NCBI GenBank assembly: GCA_027490225.1 | Contig: JAIXYK010000017.1 | Location: 62,001-126,000 of the forward strand | From: Bacteroidota bacterium | GTDB lineage: Bacteria > Bacteroidota > Bacteroidia > M30B66 | Length of the DNA: 64,000 nucleotides | Direction of reading: 5' to 3' | Shown: positions 31,401 through 40,668 of the stretch, piece by piece | Layout of the letters: the number at the start of each line of letters is the position of its first letter | Numbering within the stretch: position 1 is the first letter of the stretch | Notes under the pieces: generated by a model | What the model was told of the DNA's origin: nothing | The model's database searches: none | The model's input: only the letters and a program-made list of their open reading frames with translations | Position numbers and translations under genes: made by a program

Positions 31401-31771
31401 GTTATTATGTAGAAGCCATTGAAAATCCAGGCAATCAATATGGTTTCAGAGATACTTCTTATTCAAATGTAGTTTGTGTAGTGCAACAGCCTACGATTTA
31501 TATACCGAATGCTTTTAGGCCCACAAATCTTGCAGGCAATAACTTATTTAAGCCAATTGGTTTGTATGAAACCTTGGCAAAAAACCATGAATTTAGAATT
31601 TTTAATCGCTGGGGCGAGCAGTTATTTTTTACAAAAGACACCAAGGAGCCCTGGGATGGCAAGTATATGAATAGTTATGTGCAAACAGGTGTTTATGTAT
31701 ATAGTATTCGTTTTAGATTTCCGGATGGCAGTTTATATAATAAACGAGGTTCTGTTTTGGTTTTAGACTAA
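28451..31771 (+). CDS. Large secreted protein with fibronectin-like repeats and T9SS type B sorting domain
   Basis: GTG start; signal peptide; ATHLMGGEITWACQGNGNYIFTLKLYRDCNG N-terminal region; C-terminus IYIPNAFRPTNLAGNNLFKPIG...FRIFNRWGEQLFFTKDTKEPWDGKY...GVYVYSIRFRFPDGSLYNKRGSVLVLD. Confidence 0.92.
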   Translation: MKFKIVLLIYVFCFICLGKASATHLMGGEITWACQGNGNYIFTLKLYRDCNGNPLNTNISLRVHNHPTVTAIPMQLLSDIDISPQCNGSGPTISCATANGNDPGAVEEFIFRSNSINLPGVPPVQGWVFTFDDCCRNLAIDNLVIDGSTGFTLRAIMYAYNGANTSPCFDSSPVFAQVPAVIICAGNAFTYNHNAYDVDKDSLVYSFGRPLDWLNGANWGVNSPPELLFQPAYSVTSPFPGLGQNGSIPATLDNLTGEIAFTPNYTGNFVTVVSVKSYRCGILVSEIFREIQVVVIQCAPNTAPSVTAPFVDITTGLQTSFVDTVQAGDLVSFTITATDNEFLPIGVAQTISVAASGGQFGTNFSDPANGCAFPPCATLSPAPPVVLANNGSITFNWQTTCDHVNFSTDCYDPSNTYTFVLQFQDDACPAPAYRIATVAVVVEAPPILPPPQLRCTDVQSNGNVVLSWIPITDTDGLFNAYMIYSSSAAGGPYVLIDSVLNINQANTILTGTNANNAPVYYRIRTRSSCGVFGSVLSIPSNTIATMFVTAADGGSGQINVNWTTLSTPLLPSSVLPYTVNKQVLPAALAFYATSQTNSATDFMQGCLQTINYQVSLPDQSGCISRSNINGGDFSNDQAPDAPVLDSISVNPANNSVYVGWTASLANDVRAYVIYQTSNGAIIQVDTVFGGNVEAFIANSRNPDLAAVSFSIAAIDSCFNLSPVSSLHTTIFNRFDLSSCENKVELLFTAYQGFTVNSYQIFSKVDAGSYQLQASLPGNTTNYVQNNLIPSATYCFIVQAIGVGGSSTSNEICFLANVQDLPEFAYVRKATVTNDGFAYSLCYIDTASDAAFYRIKRANYPDTNFVLIGTFPIPGNTNLVDFTDYNAATATQAYSYRYYLVDKCENESMISNVGRTILLRGVAGDGFVNRLKWNPYFDWDADVDEYKIYRSLDKGLNYELIATQETDTTLLDFVVAQVDTILEFCYYVEAIENPGNQYGFRDTSYSNVVCVVQQPTIYIPNAFRPTNLAGNNLFKPIGLYETLAKNHEFRIFNRWGEQLFFTKDTKEPWDGKYMNSYVQTGVYVYSIRFRFPDGSLYNKRGSVLVLD

Positions 31772-31793
31772 AAAAATACTGTTTTAGAAAAAC

Positions 31794-31830
31794 AAAAAAC
31801 GCCCATCCGTTTTGGGATGAGCGTTTTTTT
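31794..31830. terminator. Bidirectional intrinsic terminator between convergent T9SS genes
   Basis: AAAAAACGCCCATCC-gttttg-GGATGAGCGTTTTTTT, one mismatch in the stem. Confidence 0.85.
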
Positions 31831-31845
31831 ACGATTAATAGTTAA

Positions 31846-34800
31846 TTAATGTCTTACGATTCTTTTAGTAATAAAAGTCTTACCTGTATTTATTTTCAAC
31901 ATGTAAATTCCAGTTGGTAAATCCTTGGTAATAATTTCGGTGTTTTCATTACTTTGAGAAAGTACATTCCAACCTTGAACAAGCCTGCCACTTAAATCAA
32001 CTATTTGAATGTCAGTTGGCTGGATCTGTAGCCCATCTACAAATAAATTTAACTTATCGGTAAAAGGATTTGGATAGATTTCTGGTTCAATTGTTCCTGG
32101 AAGAAATTCAACCATTTCTGGTCCAAATTCTTCGGTTTCTCCATCAAAATCTGTTTGCACCATTTTGTAATAAGAAACACCAGATAAAGGTTCGTTGTCT
32201 GTAAAAGAATAGTTCTTTTGTTGATTAGAATTGCCGGCACCACTAACAATGCCTACTATTTCATAGTTTACAGCATCTGCACTTCTTTCAATTTGGAAAA
32301 AATGGTTGTTAGCTTCGCTGGCAGTAGCCCAGTCTAAAGTTACTTTTTTATCAGTTTGTTTTGCACCAAAGTAAAGTAACTCTACAGGTAATGGGTTTTG
32401 GTTGTTTTGAGAACCCAAGGTAAATGGACTGAAGCTAGAAACAGCACCAGAAGTAGTTAAGAAATTCACTCCTCCTGCACTAAATGTACCGCCATTACCA
32501 TGGTCTTTCCAAGTAGTACCATTCCAACGACAAACTTGTAATGTTGCAGGATTTCCAACTCCGCAAGAATTAGCAGCCCAGCTTAAATTTACAGAAACTG
32601 AAGAAGCTCCATTGGTGCGGTTTAAAATCCAGTATTCACAAATACTGATATTGTAAATAGATGGATCTTTCGAACTATGCGCATAACTTCCGTTAGAATT
32701 GCTATTTATATATTGTGCTGTAAAATGGTCAGTCGCAACGGCTGGAGCTGTCATACCAATTGGTCTGTAAGATGTTCCATTTCCTAATGGAAAAGTAAAT
32801 GCATCATTTCCTATCTTTCTTACCGCGCCATTAACATGAGAAGCATCAGAAACTGTACTTGTTGTTACATTGTCATTTAAGGTTAACAAATTGGTTGAGC
32901 TATTAACAATGATACCATTTGTAAATGTAATTGCAGTATTAACTGTAATTGGAACATTTAAAGTTAATGTGCCACTTGTTAAGTTTAGGACAAGATTTCT
33001 AAAAACAGGAGGTAATGATGCTGAGCCACTAATTTGCTGATTTGTTCCACCAAAAATTGTTTGAGCTACAGAAGCAGCAGGTGAGAATGTAATTGCTTGG
33101 ATAGAGCCAGTTGTGCTAACATTTCCATTGAACAATGCATTTGCAGTGTATGCTGGATAAAGAGTAAGCGCAGCAGTTTGATTAAAAGTAACATTTCCTC
33201 CGTATGTATCACTTGAAACACCCGCTAATCTAAGCTCACCAGTTCCGGTAGTTCTGATTAATGTTGTTCCGTTAAAGACATTTCCTCCATTTGAAGTTGT
33301 AACAGTGCTTCCTGTTTGAGTCAAAGAGGCATCATTGTTAAATCTTGTACCGTTCAGGAATAATAGATTGGCCGAAACGCTTATAGATGTGTTAAAAATA
33401 TTATTTTGTTCTAAATAAATTCCTGTGTTAGCAGTAGCAAACGTTAAGCTTATAGGTGTTCCTGCACCAGTTTGTGTAAGTCCACGAATTCTTAATGTTC
33501 CGCTTGTAAATCCTGCTGCACCAATTGAAATGGTTGCTCCCGCCTCCATTGTGCTAGTTCCTGCGTTTTGACCAAAACGAATACCTTGTGAAGTACCTGT
33601 AGAAGTAACCACAACGTTATTTGCGAAATTGTGCAAAGTTCCAGTATTTGCCAAGCTAAATAAGCCAGATCCGCTTGAGTTTATGGCGAGTGTGCTTTGG
33701 AATATATCAGGGTTTACGTTTCCGTGCACCCAAGAACCAGAACTGCTTAAGTTTAAAGTTGTAGCACCAAAGAATGAATTTCCTCCGTTGCAAGTAACAG
33801 CAGCAGTTCCATTTTGGGTAATAGAAGTAACTAAGTTAAATCTGCTTCCATTTAAAAATACCTGAGGTGCTACCAGCGTAAAGTTACTTTCGAATCTGTT
33901 ACCTGTTTCTAAATAAACAGTTGAGGTACCAGTTAAAGTTAAACTTTGAGGTGTTGTTGTTCCAGTTTGAATGAGGTTTCTTATTCTTAACGACCCAGTT
34001 GAATGTCCACTACCTCCTACAGTTATAGTTCTTCCAGATGCTAAAGTTGAAGAGCCATTTCCCTGACCAAATCTAATTCCTTGGCTTGAGCCTGTTGAAT
34101 TCATGATTATGTTTCCGTTAAATTGATGGCCTGCACCCGCATGTGCAGCATACATTATAGTATTACCTGAATTGGTCAGTGTTAATGTACTATTGAATAC
34201 ATCAGCTAAAGTTAAACCAAAGCAAAATTGACCTGCAGTAGGATTTGTTATGCTAACCGCACCATCAAAAGTACATCCGCCATTGTTGTTATTGGTGCCT
34301 GTTCCATTTTTAACCATAGTAAGGGCATTTCTAAAACGAGCTCTGTCTAAATTGAAATTTGGAAATGTCAGTGATACAGCTCCTGTAATGTCAGATCCTT
34401 GAAGAAACGAAATAGTTCCAGTACCAGTGGTTTGAGATAAATTGATTGCTGTAGCGCTGGTTTTTGTAATTCCTCTTAAAGCAATTGTTCCAGCAGTTAC
34501 TCCTCCAGCACCTAAGAAAATTGTACCATTTGGCATAGTAGTTAATCCCCCACCTGCGCCAATGTTTATTCCTCCTGTACTTGCACATGAAACAGTTAAA
34601 TTGCCGTTTAGTTGATTTGTTGCGCCAACATTAGCAATATTGATAACTCCACTTGCTGAATTGTTAACTAAAGATACATTTCCATTAAAAACATCTCTGC
34701 TTATAGAAGCCATAGTGATTGTACCATTTACTGCTGAGGTATAAGTAAAATTACCATTGAAAGTGTTACCTCCATTTGATGAGTTGGTGCTCACAACGGT

Positions 34801-37710
34801 TTTCGTAACAGAAACATTTCCATTAAAAGTAGAGCCATTGAATAAAATACCAGGTGTTGTAATTGTTAAGTTACCGCTTATGTTGTTATTCGTTTCAAAT
34901 TGAAAAAGAGTTGAAGCTCCCGTGGCAGATAGTGTCATTGCTTCTGTACCTGCTTTGGTTAAACCTCTGATTATTATACTACCTGAAGTAATAGAAGGAG
35001 TTGAAATAATGTGAGGTGAAAGAAGTGTGCTACGTCCATTGTTTTGCCCAAACCTAATACCTGTGCTGGTTCCAGTAGAATTTAAAGTTATAGAATTGTT
35101 AAATTGATGACCTAAGCCTGTATGCGCTAAAAAGAAAGCGACGGTTCCACTATTGTTAATTGTTACTGGTCCGTTAAAAATATCAGCACTTACGTTACCA
35201 AAAATTACCTGACCAGAAGTTGTATTTGTGTAATTTAACTGACCATTAAAGGTATTTCCACCATTAGAAGTGCTTGCTGAATTTACTGTTTTTGTTACAT
35301 TCACATTTCCATTAAAGGTAGAGCCGTTGAATTGGGTATTAGATGCGTTTATTGTTAGGTCACCACTAATATTATTTAATGTTTCAAATTGAATTAATGT
35401 TGTGGCTCCAGAGGCTGTAAACGTCATGGCTTGCGTTCCTGCTTTTGTAAGCCCTCTTATCATTATACCGCCTGAGGTAACTGAAGGAGTAGAAATAACA
35501 TTAGGAGAAAGCAATGTACTTAGCCCTCCGTTTTGTCCGAATCTTATTCCTAAGCTTGTCCCTGTTGAAATTAGGGTTACAGTATTGTTAAACTGATGTC
35601 CAGTTCCGGTATGTGCCAGGTAAAAGTTACTTGTTCCACTATTATTAATGATGACAGGACCATTGAAAATATCAGCTGAAACATTTCCTAAAGTGATGTT
35701 TCCGGCAGTGGTGTTTGTAAATGAAAATGCACCTGTAAATGTGTTGCCTCCAGCAGAAACAAAAGCTCCACCAGAAGATTTTGTAATATTTAAAGTTCCA
35801 GCAAATGTTGAAGTGTTAAATGTAGTGCCAGGAAAAGTGAATGTTAAATCGGCGCCCCAAGATGAATTTGGACCAAATGCCAAAGCCCCTGTTCCTGAGT
35901 TTTGTGAAAGAGAGATTGTTCCTGTTCCTGTTTGAGTAAAGTTTCTAAAAGTAATTGTACCTGTAGTAACTCCATCATTAAAAAGACTAATAATGTTGCC
36001 AGAACTTAAAGTGGTTGTTCCTGCATTGGAACCAAATGAAATTCCACCTGTACTAGAATTATTGATTCTTAACTCTCCATTTAATTGATTTCCAGTGCCA
36101 GTTGCAGACAATGCCAAAGCAGCGCTTGTTGCATTGTTATCGAGGCTTAAAGTGCTATTAAAAATATCAGGATTCACATTTTGGAAGGTCCAAGTGCCAT
36201 TGCCAGTTAAAGTAAAAGTAGTTGCACTCTCAAAAGTGTTTCCTCCATTTGAGGTGATTGCTGTCGTTGAAACCTTGTTAAAGCTGGCAGTGTTTACAAA
36301 CCTAGAACCGTTTAAAGTAATATTTGGGAAAGTAATGTCTACAGGAGCATTAAAAGTATTATTGGTTTGGAATGTAAATGTTCCAGAGCCTGTAGTTTGA
36401 GAAATTGTAATTGGGGTTGTTCCAGATTGAGTTAAACCACGCACAATTAATGAACCTAAAGGAAATCCATCATTCCAGAGTGCTATAACTTTACCAGCAA
36501 GTAATGTGGATGTTCCTCCACCTTGCCCAAAGTAAATACCTCCTGCGCTGTTGCAATTAACATAAATATTTCCATTGAATTGATTTGCAGCAGCAGCTCT
36601 GGCTAAACCAATACCTCCAGAACCAGTATTGTCGTCAATATAAAGGTCATTATTAAAAATATCTGGAGAAGTACTAGCCATATCGTAATTCCCATTCCCA
36701 TCAGTTGTAATATACGTTACACCTTCAAATCTATTTCCACCAGTATTAGTAATATTCCCCGCACCAAATTTGCGAATTCTACATTCTGCATTAAATCTGC
36801 TTCCATTTAGAAATATGAATGGAAAATCAGCATTTACATTTGCATTAAAAATACTTCCAGTTTCAAACAGCAATCTACCTGCTGTTGCTCCTGTTAAAGT
36901 AATTGTGCCCGCTCCTGATTGAGTAAATCTCCTTAATGCGAGGTCGCCAGAAGTAAATCCGTTAACACCAACAGAAATTGTTCGGTTATCAAGTAGAGTT
37001 GAAGTACCACCTCCATTTCCAAACCTAACACCACCTGTGCCGGTAGAATTTACAATAATGTTTTGATTGTATTGCGTTCCATTGGCAACATGCGACATGT
37101 AAATTCCGGCAGTATTCGTATTGCGGATTGTTACAACACCGTTATAAATATCAGCCGATGTACCCGACATCCTAAATTGTTGATTAGATGTATTGGTGAT
37201 GCTCAAGGTAGAGTTGAAAGTATTACCTCCAGTTGATTGGTCGGCAACTCCTCCTGATTTAGTAATTGTAACAGGATTGTTAAACGTGCTGCCATTAAAT
37301 AGAATTCTAGATCCTGTATAAATAACTGAAGCATTTACTAATGTTCCACTAAATGTAACTGATGCTCCAGTCATAGTAATGGTACCATTCATAATTTGCC
37401 CTCCACTAAAAACACAAGTTCCTGTAGAAGTTAAAAAGAAACCATCTAAATCTAAAGTTCCCCCAGTAATTGTTATATTTCTAACACCCGGGAGTTCTTC
37501 AAATAAAGGTTGATTTACACCTCCGGCTCCATTTATAGTAATGTCATCGGTAGGTCCAGGAACACCTGTAGAAGGTGTCCAGTTAGCTGAATTGCTCCAT
37601 ATCTGTGAAACACTTCCGTTCCAGGTGTAGGAGACCGCAAAAAGATTAGACGTGCAAGTTAAAAACATGGCTACGCCAAGAAGTAGTGAAAATTGGTAGA
37701 TTTTCTTCAT
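31846..37710 (-). CDS. Giant tandem-repeat secreted protein with T9SS type A sorting domain
   Basis: Signal peptide MKKIYQFSLLLGVAMFLTCTSNLFA; eight ~164-aa repeats; C-terminus IYPNPFTDKLNLFVDGLQIQPTDIQIVDLSGRLVQGW...DLPTGIYMLKINTGKTFITKRIVRH. Confidence 0.95.
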   Translation of the reverse strand: MKKIYQFSLLLGVAMFLTCTSNLFAVSYTWNGSVSQIWSNSANWTPSTGVPGPTDDITINGAGGVNQPLFEELPGVRNITITGGTLDLDGFFLTSTGTCVFSGGQIMNGTITMTGASVTFSGTLVNASVIYTGSRILFNGSTFNNPVTITKSGGVADQSTGGNTFNSTLSITNTSNQQFRMSGTSADIYNGVVTIRNTNTAGIYMSHVANGTQYNQNIIVNSTGTGGVRFGNGGGTSTLLDNRTISVGVNGFTSGDLALRRFTQSGAGTITLTGATAGRLLFETGSIFNANVNADFPFIFLNGSRFNAECRIRKFGAGNITNTGGNRFEGVTYITTDGNGNYDMASTSPDIFNNDLYIDDNTGSGGIGLARAAAANQFNGNIYVNCNSAGGIYFGQGGGTSTLLAGKVIALWNDGFPLGSLIVRGLTQSGTTPITISQTTGSGTFTFQTNNTFNAPVDITFPNITLNGSRFVNTASFNKVSTTAITSNGGNTFESATTFTLTGNGTWTFQNVNPDIFNSTLSLDNNATSAALALSATGTGNQLNGELRINNSSTGGISFGSNAGTTTLSSGNIISLFNDGVTTGTITFRNFTQTGTGTISLSQNSGTGALAFGPNSSWGADLTFTFPGTTFNTSTFAGTLNITKSSGGAFVSAGGNTFTGAFSFTNTTAGNITLGNVSADIFNGPVIINNSGTSNFYLAHTGTGHQFNNTVTLISTGTSLGIRFGQNGGLSTLLSPNVISTPSVTSGGIMIRGLTKAGTQAMTFTASGATTLIQFETLNNISGDLTINASNTQFNGSTFNGNVNVTKTVNSASTSNGGNTFNGQLNYTNTTSGQVIFGNVSADIFNGPVTINNSGTVAFFLAHTGLGHQFNNSITLNSTGTSTGIRFGQNNGRSTLLSPHIISTPSITSGSIIIRGLTKAGTEAMTLSATGASTLFQFETNNNISGNLTITTPGILFNGSTFNGNVSVTKTVVSTNSSNGGNTFNGNFTYTSAVNGTITMASISRDVFNGNVSLVNNSASGVINIANVGATNQLNGNLTVSCASTGGINIGAGGGLTTMPNGTIFLGAGGVTAGTIALRGITKTSATAINLSQTTGTGTISFLQGSDITGAVSLTFPNFNLDRARFRNALTMVKNGTGTNNNNGGCTFDGAVSITNPTAGQFCFGLTLADVFNSTLTLTNSGNTIMYAAHAGAGHQFNGNIIMNSTGSSQGIRFGQGNGSSTLASGRTITVGGSGHSTGSLRIRNLIQTGTTTPQSLTLTGTSTVYLETGNRFESNFTLVAPQVFLNGSRFNLVTSITQNGTAAVTCNGGNSFFGATTLNLSSSGSWVHGNVNPDIFQSTLAINSSGSGLFSLANTGTLHNFANNVVVTSTGTSQGIRFGQNAGTSTMEAGATISIGAAGFTSGTLRIRGLTQTGAGTPISLTFATANTGIYLEQNNIFNTSISVSANLLFLNGTRFNNDASLTQTGSTVTTSNGGNVFNGTTLIRTTGTGELRLAGVSSDTYGGNVTFNQTAALTLYPAYTANALFNGNVSTTGSIQAITFSPAASVAQTIFGGTNQQISGSASLPPVFRNLVLNLTSGTLTLNVPITVNTAITFTNGIIVNSSTNLLTLNDNVTTSTVSDASHVNGAVRKIGNDAFTFPLGNGTSYRPIGMTAPAVATDHFTAQYINSNSNGSYAHSSKDPSIYNISICEYWILNRTNGASSVSVNLSWAANSCGVGNPATLQVCRWNGTTWKDHGNGGTFSAGGVNFLTTSGAVSSFSPFTLGSQNNQNPLPVELLYFGAKQTDKKVTLDWATASEANNHFFQIERSADAVNYEIVGIVSGAGNSNQQKNYSFTDNEPLSGVSYYKMVQTDFDGETEEFGPEMVEFLPGTIEPEIYPNPFTDKLNLFVDGLQIQPTDIQIVDLSGRLVQGWNVLSQSNENTEIITKDLPTGIYMLKINTGKTFITKRIVRH
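33222..37164 (-). repeat. Intragenic tandem repeat array, ~492 bp period, 8 full units plus degenerate ninth
   Basis: Recurrent NVSADIFNGPV..NNSGT..LAHTGTGHQFN...STGTS.GIRFGQ.GG.STLLS...I.IRGLTKAGT...FET.N...FNGSTFNGNV.VTK...NGGNTFNG. Units at 35197..35685 and 34708..35196 are both exactly 489 bp. Confidence 0.93.
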
Positions 37711-37784
37711 TTGTATTTGGTAGATTTATTACGCCAACAAAATTGAGTTATCAGCAATTTTCTATTAAAAGCTCCGAATGTCCC

Positions 37785-37802
37785 TACTTACGTTTGTAAG
37801 TA
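37785..37802. promoter_or_regulatory. Small perfect hairpin upstream of the tandem-repeat gene
   Basis: TACTTAC-gttt-GTAAGTA, 7-bp stem, 75 nt upstream of start 37710; function unknown. Confidence 0.35.
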
Positions 37803-38110
37803 AACACGTTTTGAAACTGGGTTTTTAGTTTTTTGTTTGTTTGTTTAAAGTCTCGCTTTATGCTTGTTTATAAGCTGTAAGTGACCTATGCTTGAAAATT
37901 TATTTTTTTACTTTACATCAAACATTTGCTGCAATATTGATGTAAGAAATTTGTGGTATGTTAATTTTCATATAAGGAATAAGGATTTATTACACCCACG
38001 AGTCCAAATAGATGCACGTTGTTTTAGTTGATTTTAAAAGACTTCAAGAAAAACAGTGCTTAGTTTTGCCTGAAATTTTAACTTTCCGATGAAAAAATAA
38101 CATAAAAAAA

Positions 38111-38142
38111 AACGGAACTCATTGTGAAATAAGTTCCGTTTA
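38111..38142 (-). terminator. Intrinsic terminator of the sigma/anti-sigma cluster
   Basis: AACGGAACT-cattgtgaaata-AGTTCCGTT with U-tract on the minus strand. Confidence 0.85.
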
Positions 38143-38161
38143 GTGACGCTATGTAGTTTGG

Positions 38162-38632
38162 TTAAAATTCCTCTTCTGGTATTGCTTTTTGACCAGCGTC
38201 GCGCATGCGTTTAAGTAAAGTAATCTTAAAATCTCTTTCTGCTTTATAAAGCATGGCCACTTTTCTTGTGGGTATGGTTTTTTTAAGTTCTACCAAGTAT
38301 TTTCTTTGTAAATCAATTGATTTTTGTTGGGCCGAGAGCTCATCTTCTAAAGCTTTATCAATTTCTTTGTCGCTCATTACTGCCAATTTATCATTGGTAG
38401 ATTTACGTAATTGATTTTGTTGCTTTTTTACTTCTTCTAATTCGCCACTAAATTGATTGTAAACTGGCCAAAATTTAGTAGCTTCATCAGGACTTAAGTT
38501 TAAACGTTCGGTAATAAAAGCTATACGTTGTGCTTTTATTTTATCTCTTATTGGGCCTTTTTGATCTTTATTGGTTTGTGCAGAAATTCCTTGGAGAAAC
38601 AGGAAAAAGATAATTATTGCTTTGATTTTCAT
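38162..38632 (-). CDS. Periplasmic Spy/LTXXQ-like helical protein
   Basis: Signal peptide; RIAFITERLNLSPDEATKFWPVYNQF...; common third gene of Bacteroidota ECF sigma clusters. Confidence 0.6.
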   Translation of the reverse strand: MKIKAIIIFFLFLQGISAQTNKDQKGPIRDKIKAQRIAFITERLNLSPDEATKFWPVYNQFSGELEEVKKQQNQLRKSTNDKLAVMSDKEIDKALEDELSAQQKSIDLQRKYLVELKKTIPTRKVAMLYKAERDFKITLLKRMRDAGQKAIPEEEF

Positions 38633-38645
38633 GATTACTTAATTT

Positions 38646-39095
38646 TTACATTTCGTTGATGATGTCATTAATGTCAACATCTTCGTCGAGTAGGTAGTTT
38701 TGAATGTTGGTAGTTTCGGAGTCTGATTTTGATTTGTGAAAAGTAGAATCTGCATTCGCAAAGTCGCTGTAGTCAAGAATTTCTTCGTCGCTAAGTTCGT
38801 CAATTATTCCTTCTTGGTAAACGTAATTGCTTATTTCGTCTTGTTCAAACACTTCATTAGGTTTGTTTAATATTTTATAGCTTACAACTGCAATAGTTAC
38901 TAAAGTTGCAGCAATAGCTAAAAGAGGCGCTGGCTTGAGTAGTGGGGTGAAACGAATAACTTTTGATTGATTTTCTTCGGCAATCCTTTCGGCAATTTTG
39001 AGCGGAAACCTATCGAAATAGCCATCAGGGACACGAAAAGGGTTTTCCCTATTCATGCCTTCAGGCAAATTATCGGGTATGTCGTCGTGTTTCAT
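38646..39095 (-). CDS. Single-TM protein, putative anti-sigma/regulatory partner
   Basis: 149 aa, one TM (PLLAIAATLVTIAVVSYKIL), acidic C-terminus; directly downstream of an ECF sigma gene. Confidence 0.55.
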   Translation of the reverse strand: MKHDDIPDNLPEGMNRENPFRVPDGYFDRFPLKIAERIAEENQSKVIRFTPLLKPAPLLAIAATLVTIAVVSYKILNKPNEVFEQDEISNYVYQEGIIDELSDEEILDYSDFANADSTFHKSKSDSETTNIQNYLLDEDVDINDIINEM

Positions 39096-39126
39096 GTGTG
39101 CAATGAGTTTTGTTTTTAAATAAGGT

Positions 39127-39675
39127 TTAAATCTGTTTTATAAATTCTTCAATCTTTTTTACTGCATGGTGGTAAGATGCTTTTAATGCACCTACAGAAG
39201 TTCCTAGAATTTCTGATATTTCCTCGTATTTAAGGTCATCAAAATACTTCATATTAAATACAAGCCTTTGTTTATCAGGCAGCGTAAGCAATGCTTGTTG
39301 TAATTTCATTTGGATTCTATCTCCACTAAAGTAGGCGTCTGTTTCTAAATTTTGAGAAAGTTGATACTCAACGTCCACCATCGGGACAAAGAATCTTTTT
39401 TTCTTATTGTTCAGAAATGTGATGCACTCGTTGGTGGCAATTTTATACAACCAGGTGTATATTTTGGAATCTTCCCGAAAATTATCGAGCGCTTTAAATG
39501 CTTTTATAAAAGTATTTTGAAGAATGTCGTCAGCATCGTCGTGGTCGAGCACCATTTTGCGGATATGCCAATACAAACGCTGCTGATACTGGCGTACCAA
39601 CACGTTAAACGCATCGTTGCGTGTTTTGACATTTGCAAATCGATCGAGTATTTCCCGGTCGCTGATTTCTTCCAT
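39127..39675 (-). CDS. RNA polymerase sigma factor, sigma-70 family (ECF)
   Basis: DDADDILQNTFIKAFKALDNFREDSKIYTWLYKIATNECITFL (region 2) and LPDKQRLVFNMKYFDDLKYEEISEILGTSVGALKASYHHAVKKI (region 4). Confidence 0.93.
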   Translation of the reverse strand: MEEISDREILDRFANVKTRNDAFNVLVRQYQQRLYWHIRKMVLDHDDADDILQNTFIKAFKALDNFREDSKIYTWLYKIATNECITFLNNKKKRFFVPMVDVEYQLSQNLETDAYFSGDRIQMKLQQALLTLPDKQRLVFNMKYFDDLKYEEISEILGTSVGALKASYHHAVKKIEEFIKQI

Positions 39676-39710
39676 GTATTCCGATTAATATCGGCAAACT
39701 ACACCTTTTT

Positions 39711-40664
39711 TTATTTACGAGAGATTGCTTTTATCGCCGCATTAACAATATCTACAGTATCTAAACCGTATTTTACCATTAATTCTTCTGGCGTACCGCT
39801 TTCTCCGAAACTGTCGTTTACTGCTACAAACTCCTGAGGTTTTGGTGAATGCATAGCCAATACTTGTGCAATGCTATCTCCTAAACCTCCGTTGCGCTGG
39901 TGTTCTTCTGCAGAAACAACACATCCGGTTTTGTTTACCGAGGCCAAGACGGCTGCTGCATCTAATGGTTTAATTGTATGAATATTTATTATTTCAGCAT
40001 CAATTCCTTTTTCAGCTAAAATCTCAGCAGCTTTCAATGCTTTCCACACCAAATGACCTGTAGCAAAGATACTTACGTCTTTTCCAGACTTTAGGTGAAG
40101 GGCTTTTCCGATTTCGAATTTTTGGTCTGCTGGTGTAAAATTAGGCACTTTCGGACGACCGAAACGCAAATACACAGGACCAATATGTGCAGCAATGGCA
40201 ATGGTTGCCGCTTTTGTTTGGTTGTAATCGCAAGGATTGATTACAGTCATGTGTGGCAGCATTTTCATCATACCGATGTCTTCTAAGATTTGATGTGTTG
40301 CACCATCTTCTCCTAAAGTTAAGCCTGCGTGTGAGGCGCAAATTTTTACATTTTTACCTGAATAAGCTACACTTTGACGAATTTGGTCATACACGCGACC
40401 TGTAGAAAAATTGGCAAAAGTTCCTGTAAATGGAATTTTCCCTCCGATGGTCATTCCAGCTGCTAAACCAATCATGTTGGCTTCGGCAATACCAGTTTGG
40501 AAAAAACGCTCAGGAAATTCTTTTTGGAATGCATCCATTTTTAATGAACCCGTTAAGTCGGCGCAAAGTGCTACCACTTCAGGGTTTGTTTTTCCTAATT
40601 CTGAAAGTCCTGCTCCAAAGCCTGAGCGGGTGTCGTTTTGGTCGGTGTAGGTAAATGTTTCCAT
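39711..40664 (-). CDS. Transketolase, C-terminal subunit (split transketolase)
   Basis: LCADLTGSLKMDAFQKEFPERFFQTGIAEANMIGLAAGMTIGGKIPFTGTFANFSTGRVYDQIRQSVAYSGKNVKICASHAGLTLGEDGATHQ. Confidence 0.95.
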   Translation of the reverse strand: METFTYTDQNDTRSGFGAGLSELGKTNPEVVALCADLTGSLKMDAFQKEFPERFFQTGIAEANMIGLAAGMTIGGKIPFTGTFANFSTGRVYDQIRQSVAYSGKNVKICASHAGLTLGEDGATHQILEDIGMMKMLPHMTVINPCDYNQTKAATIAIAAHIGPVYLRFGRPKVPNFTPADQKFEIGKALHLKSGKDVSIFATGHLVWKALKAAEILAEKGIDAEIINIHTIKPLDAAAVLASVNKTGCVVSAEEHQRNGGLGDSIAQVLAMHSPKPQEFVAVNDSFGESGTPEELMVKYGLDTVDIVNAAIKAISRK

Positions 40665-40668
40665 AAGT

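Noticed and set aside
33629-36400. Plus-strand ORFs inside the 1954-aa repeat gene (33629, 35402, 35648, 36095)
   Set aside because: Antisense shadows of the repeats; their similarity to each other simply mirrors the coding repeats.
33222-37164. Tandem ~490-bp periodicity considered as CRISPR or satellite DNA
   Set aside because: Units are in-frame coding repeats with no short identical repeats/unique spacers; it is an intragenic protein repeat.
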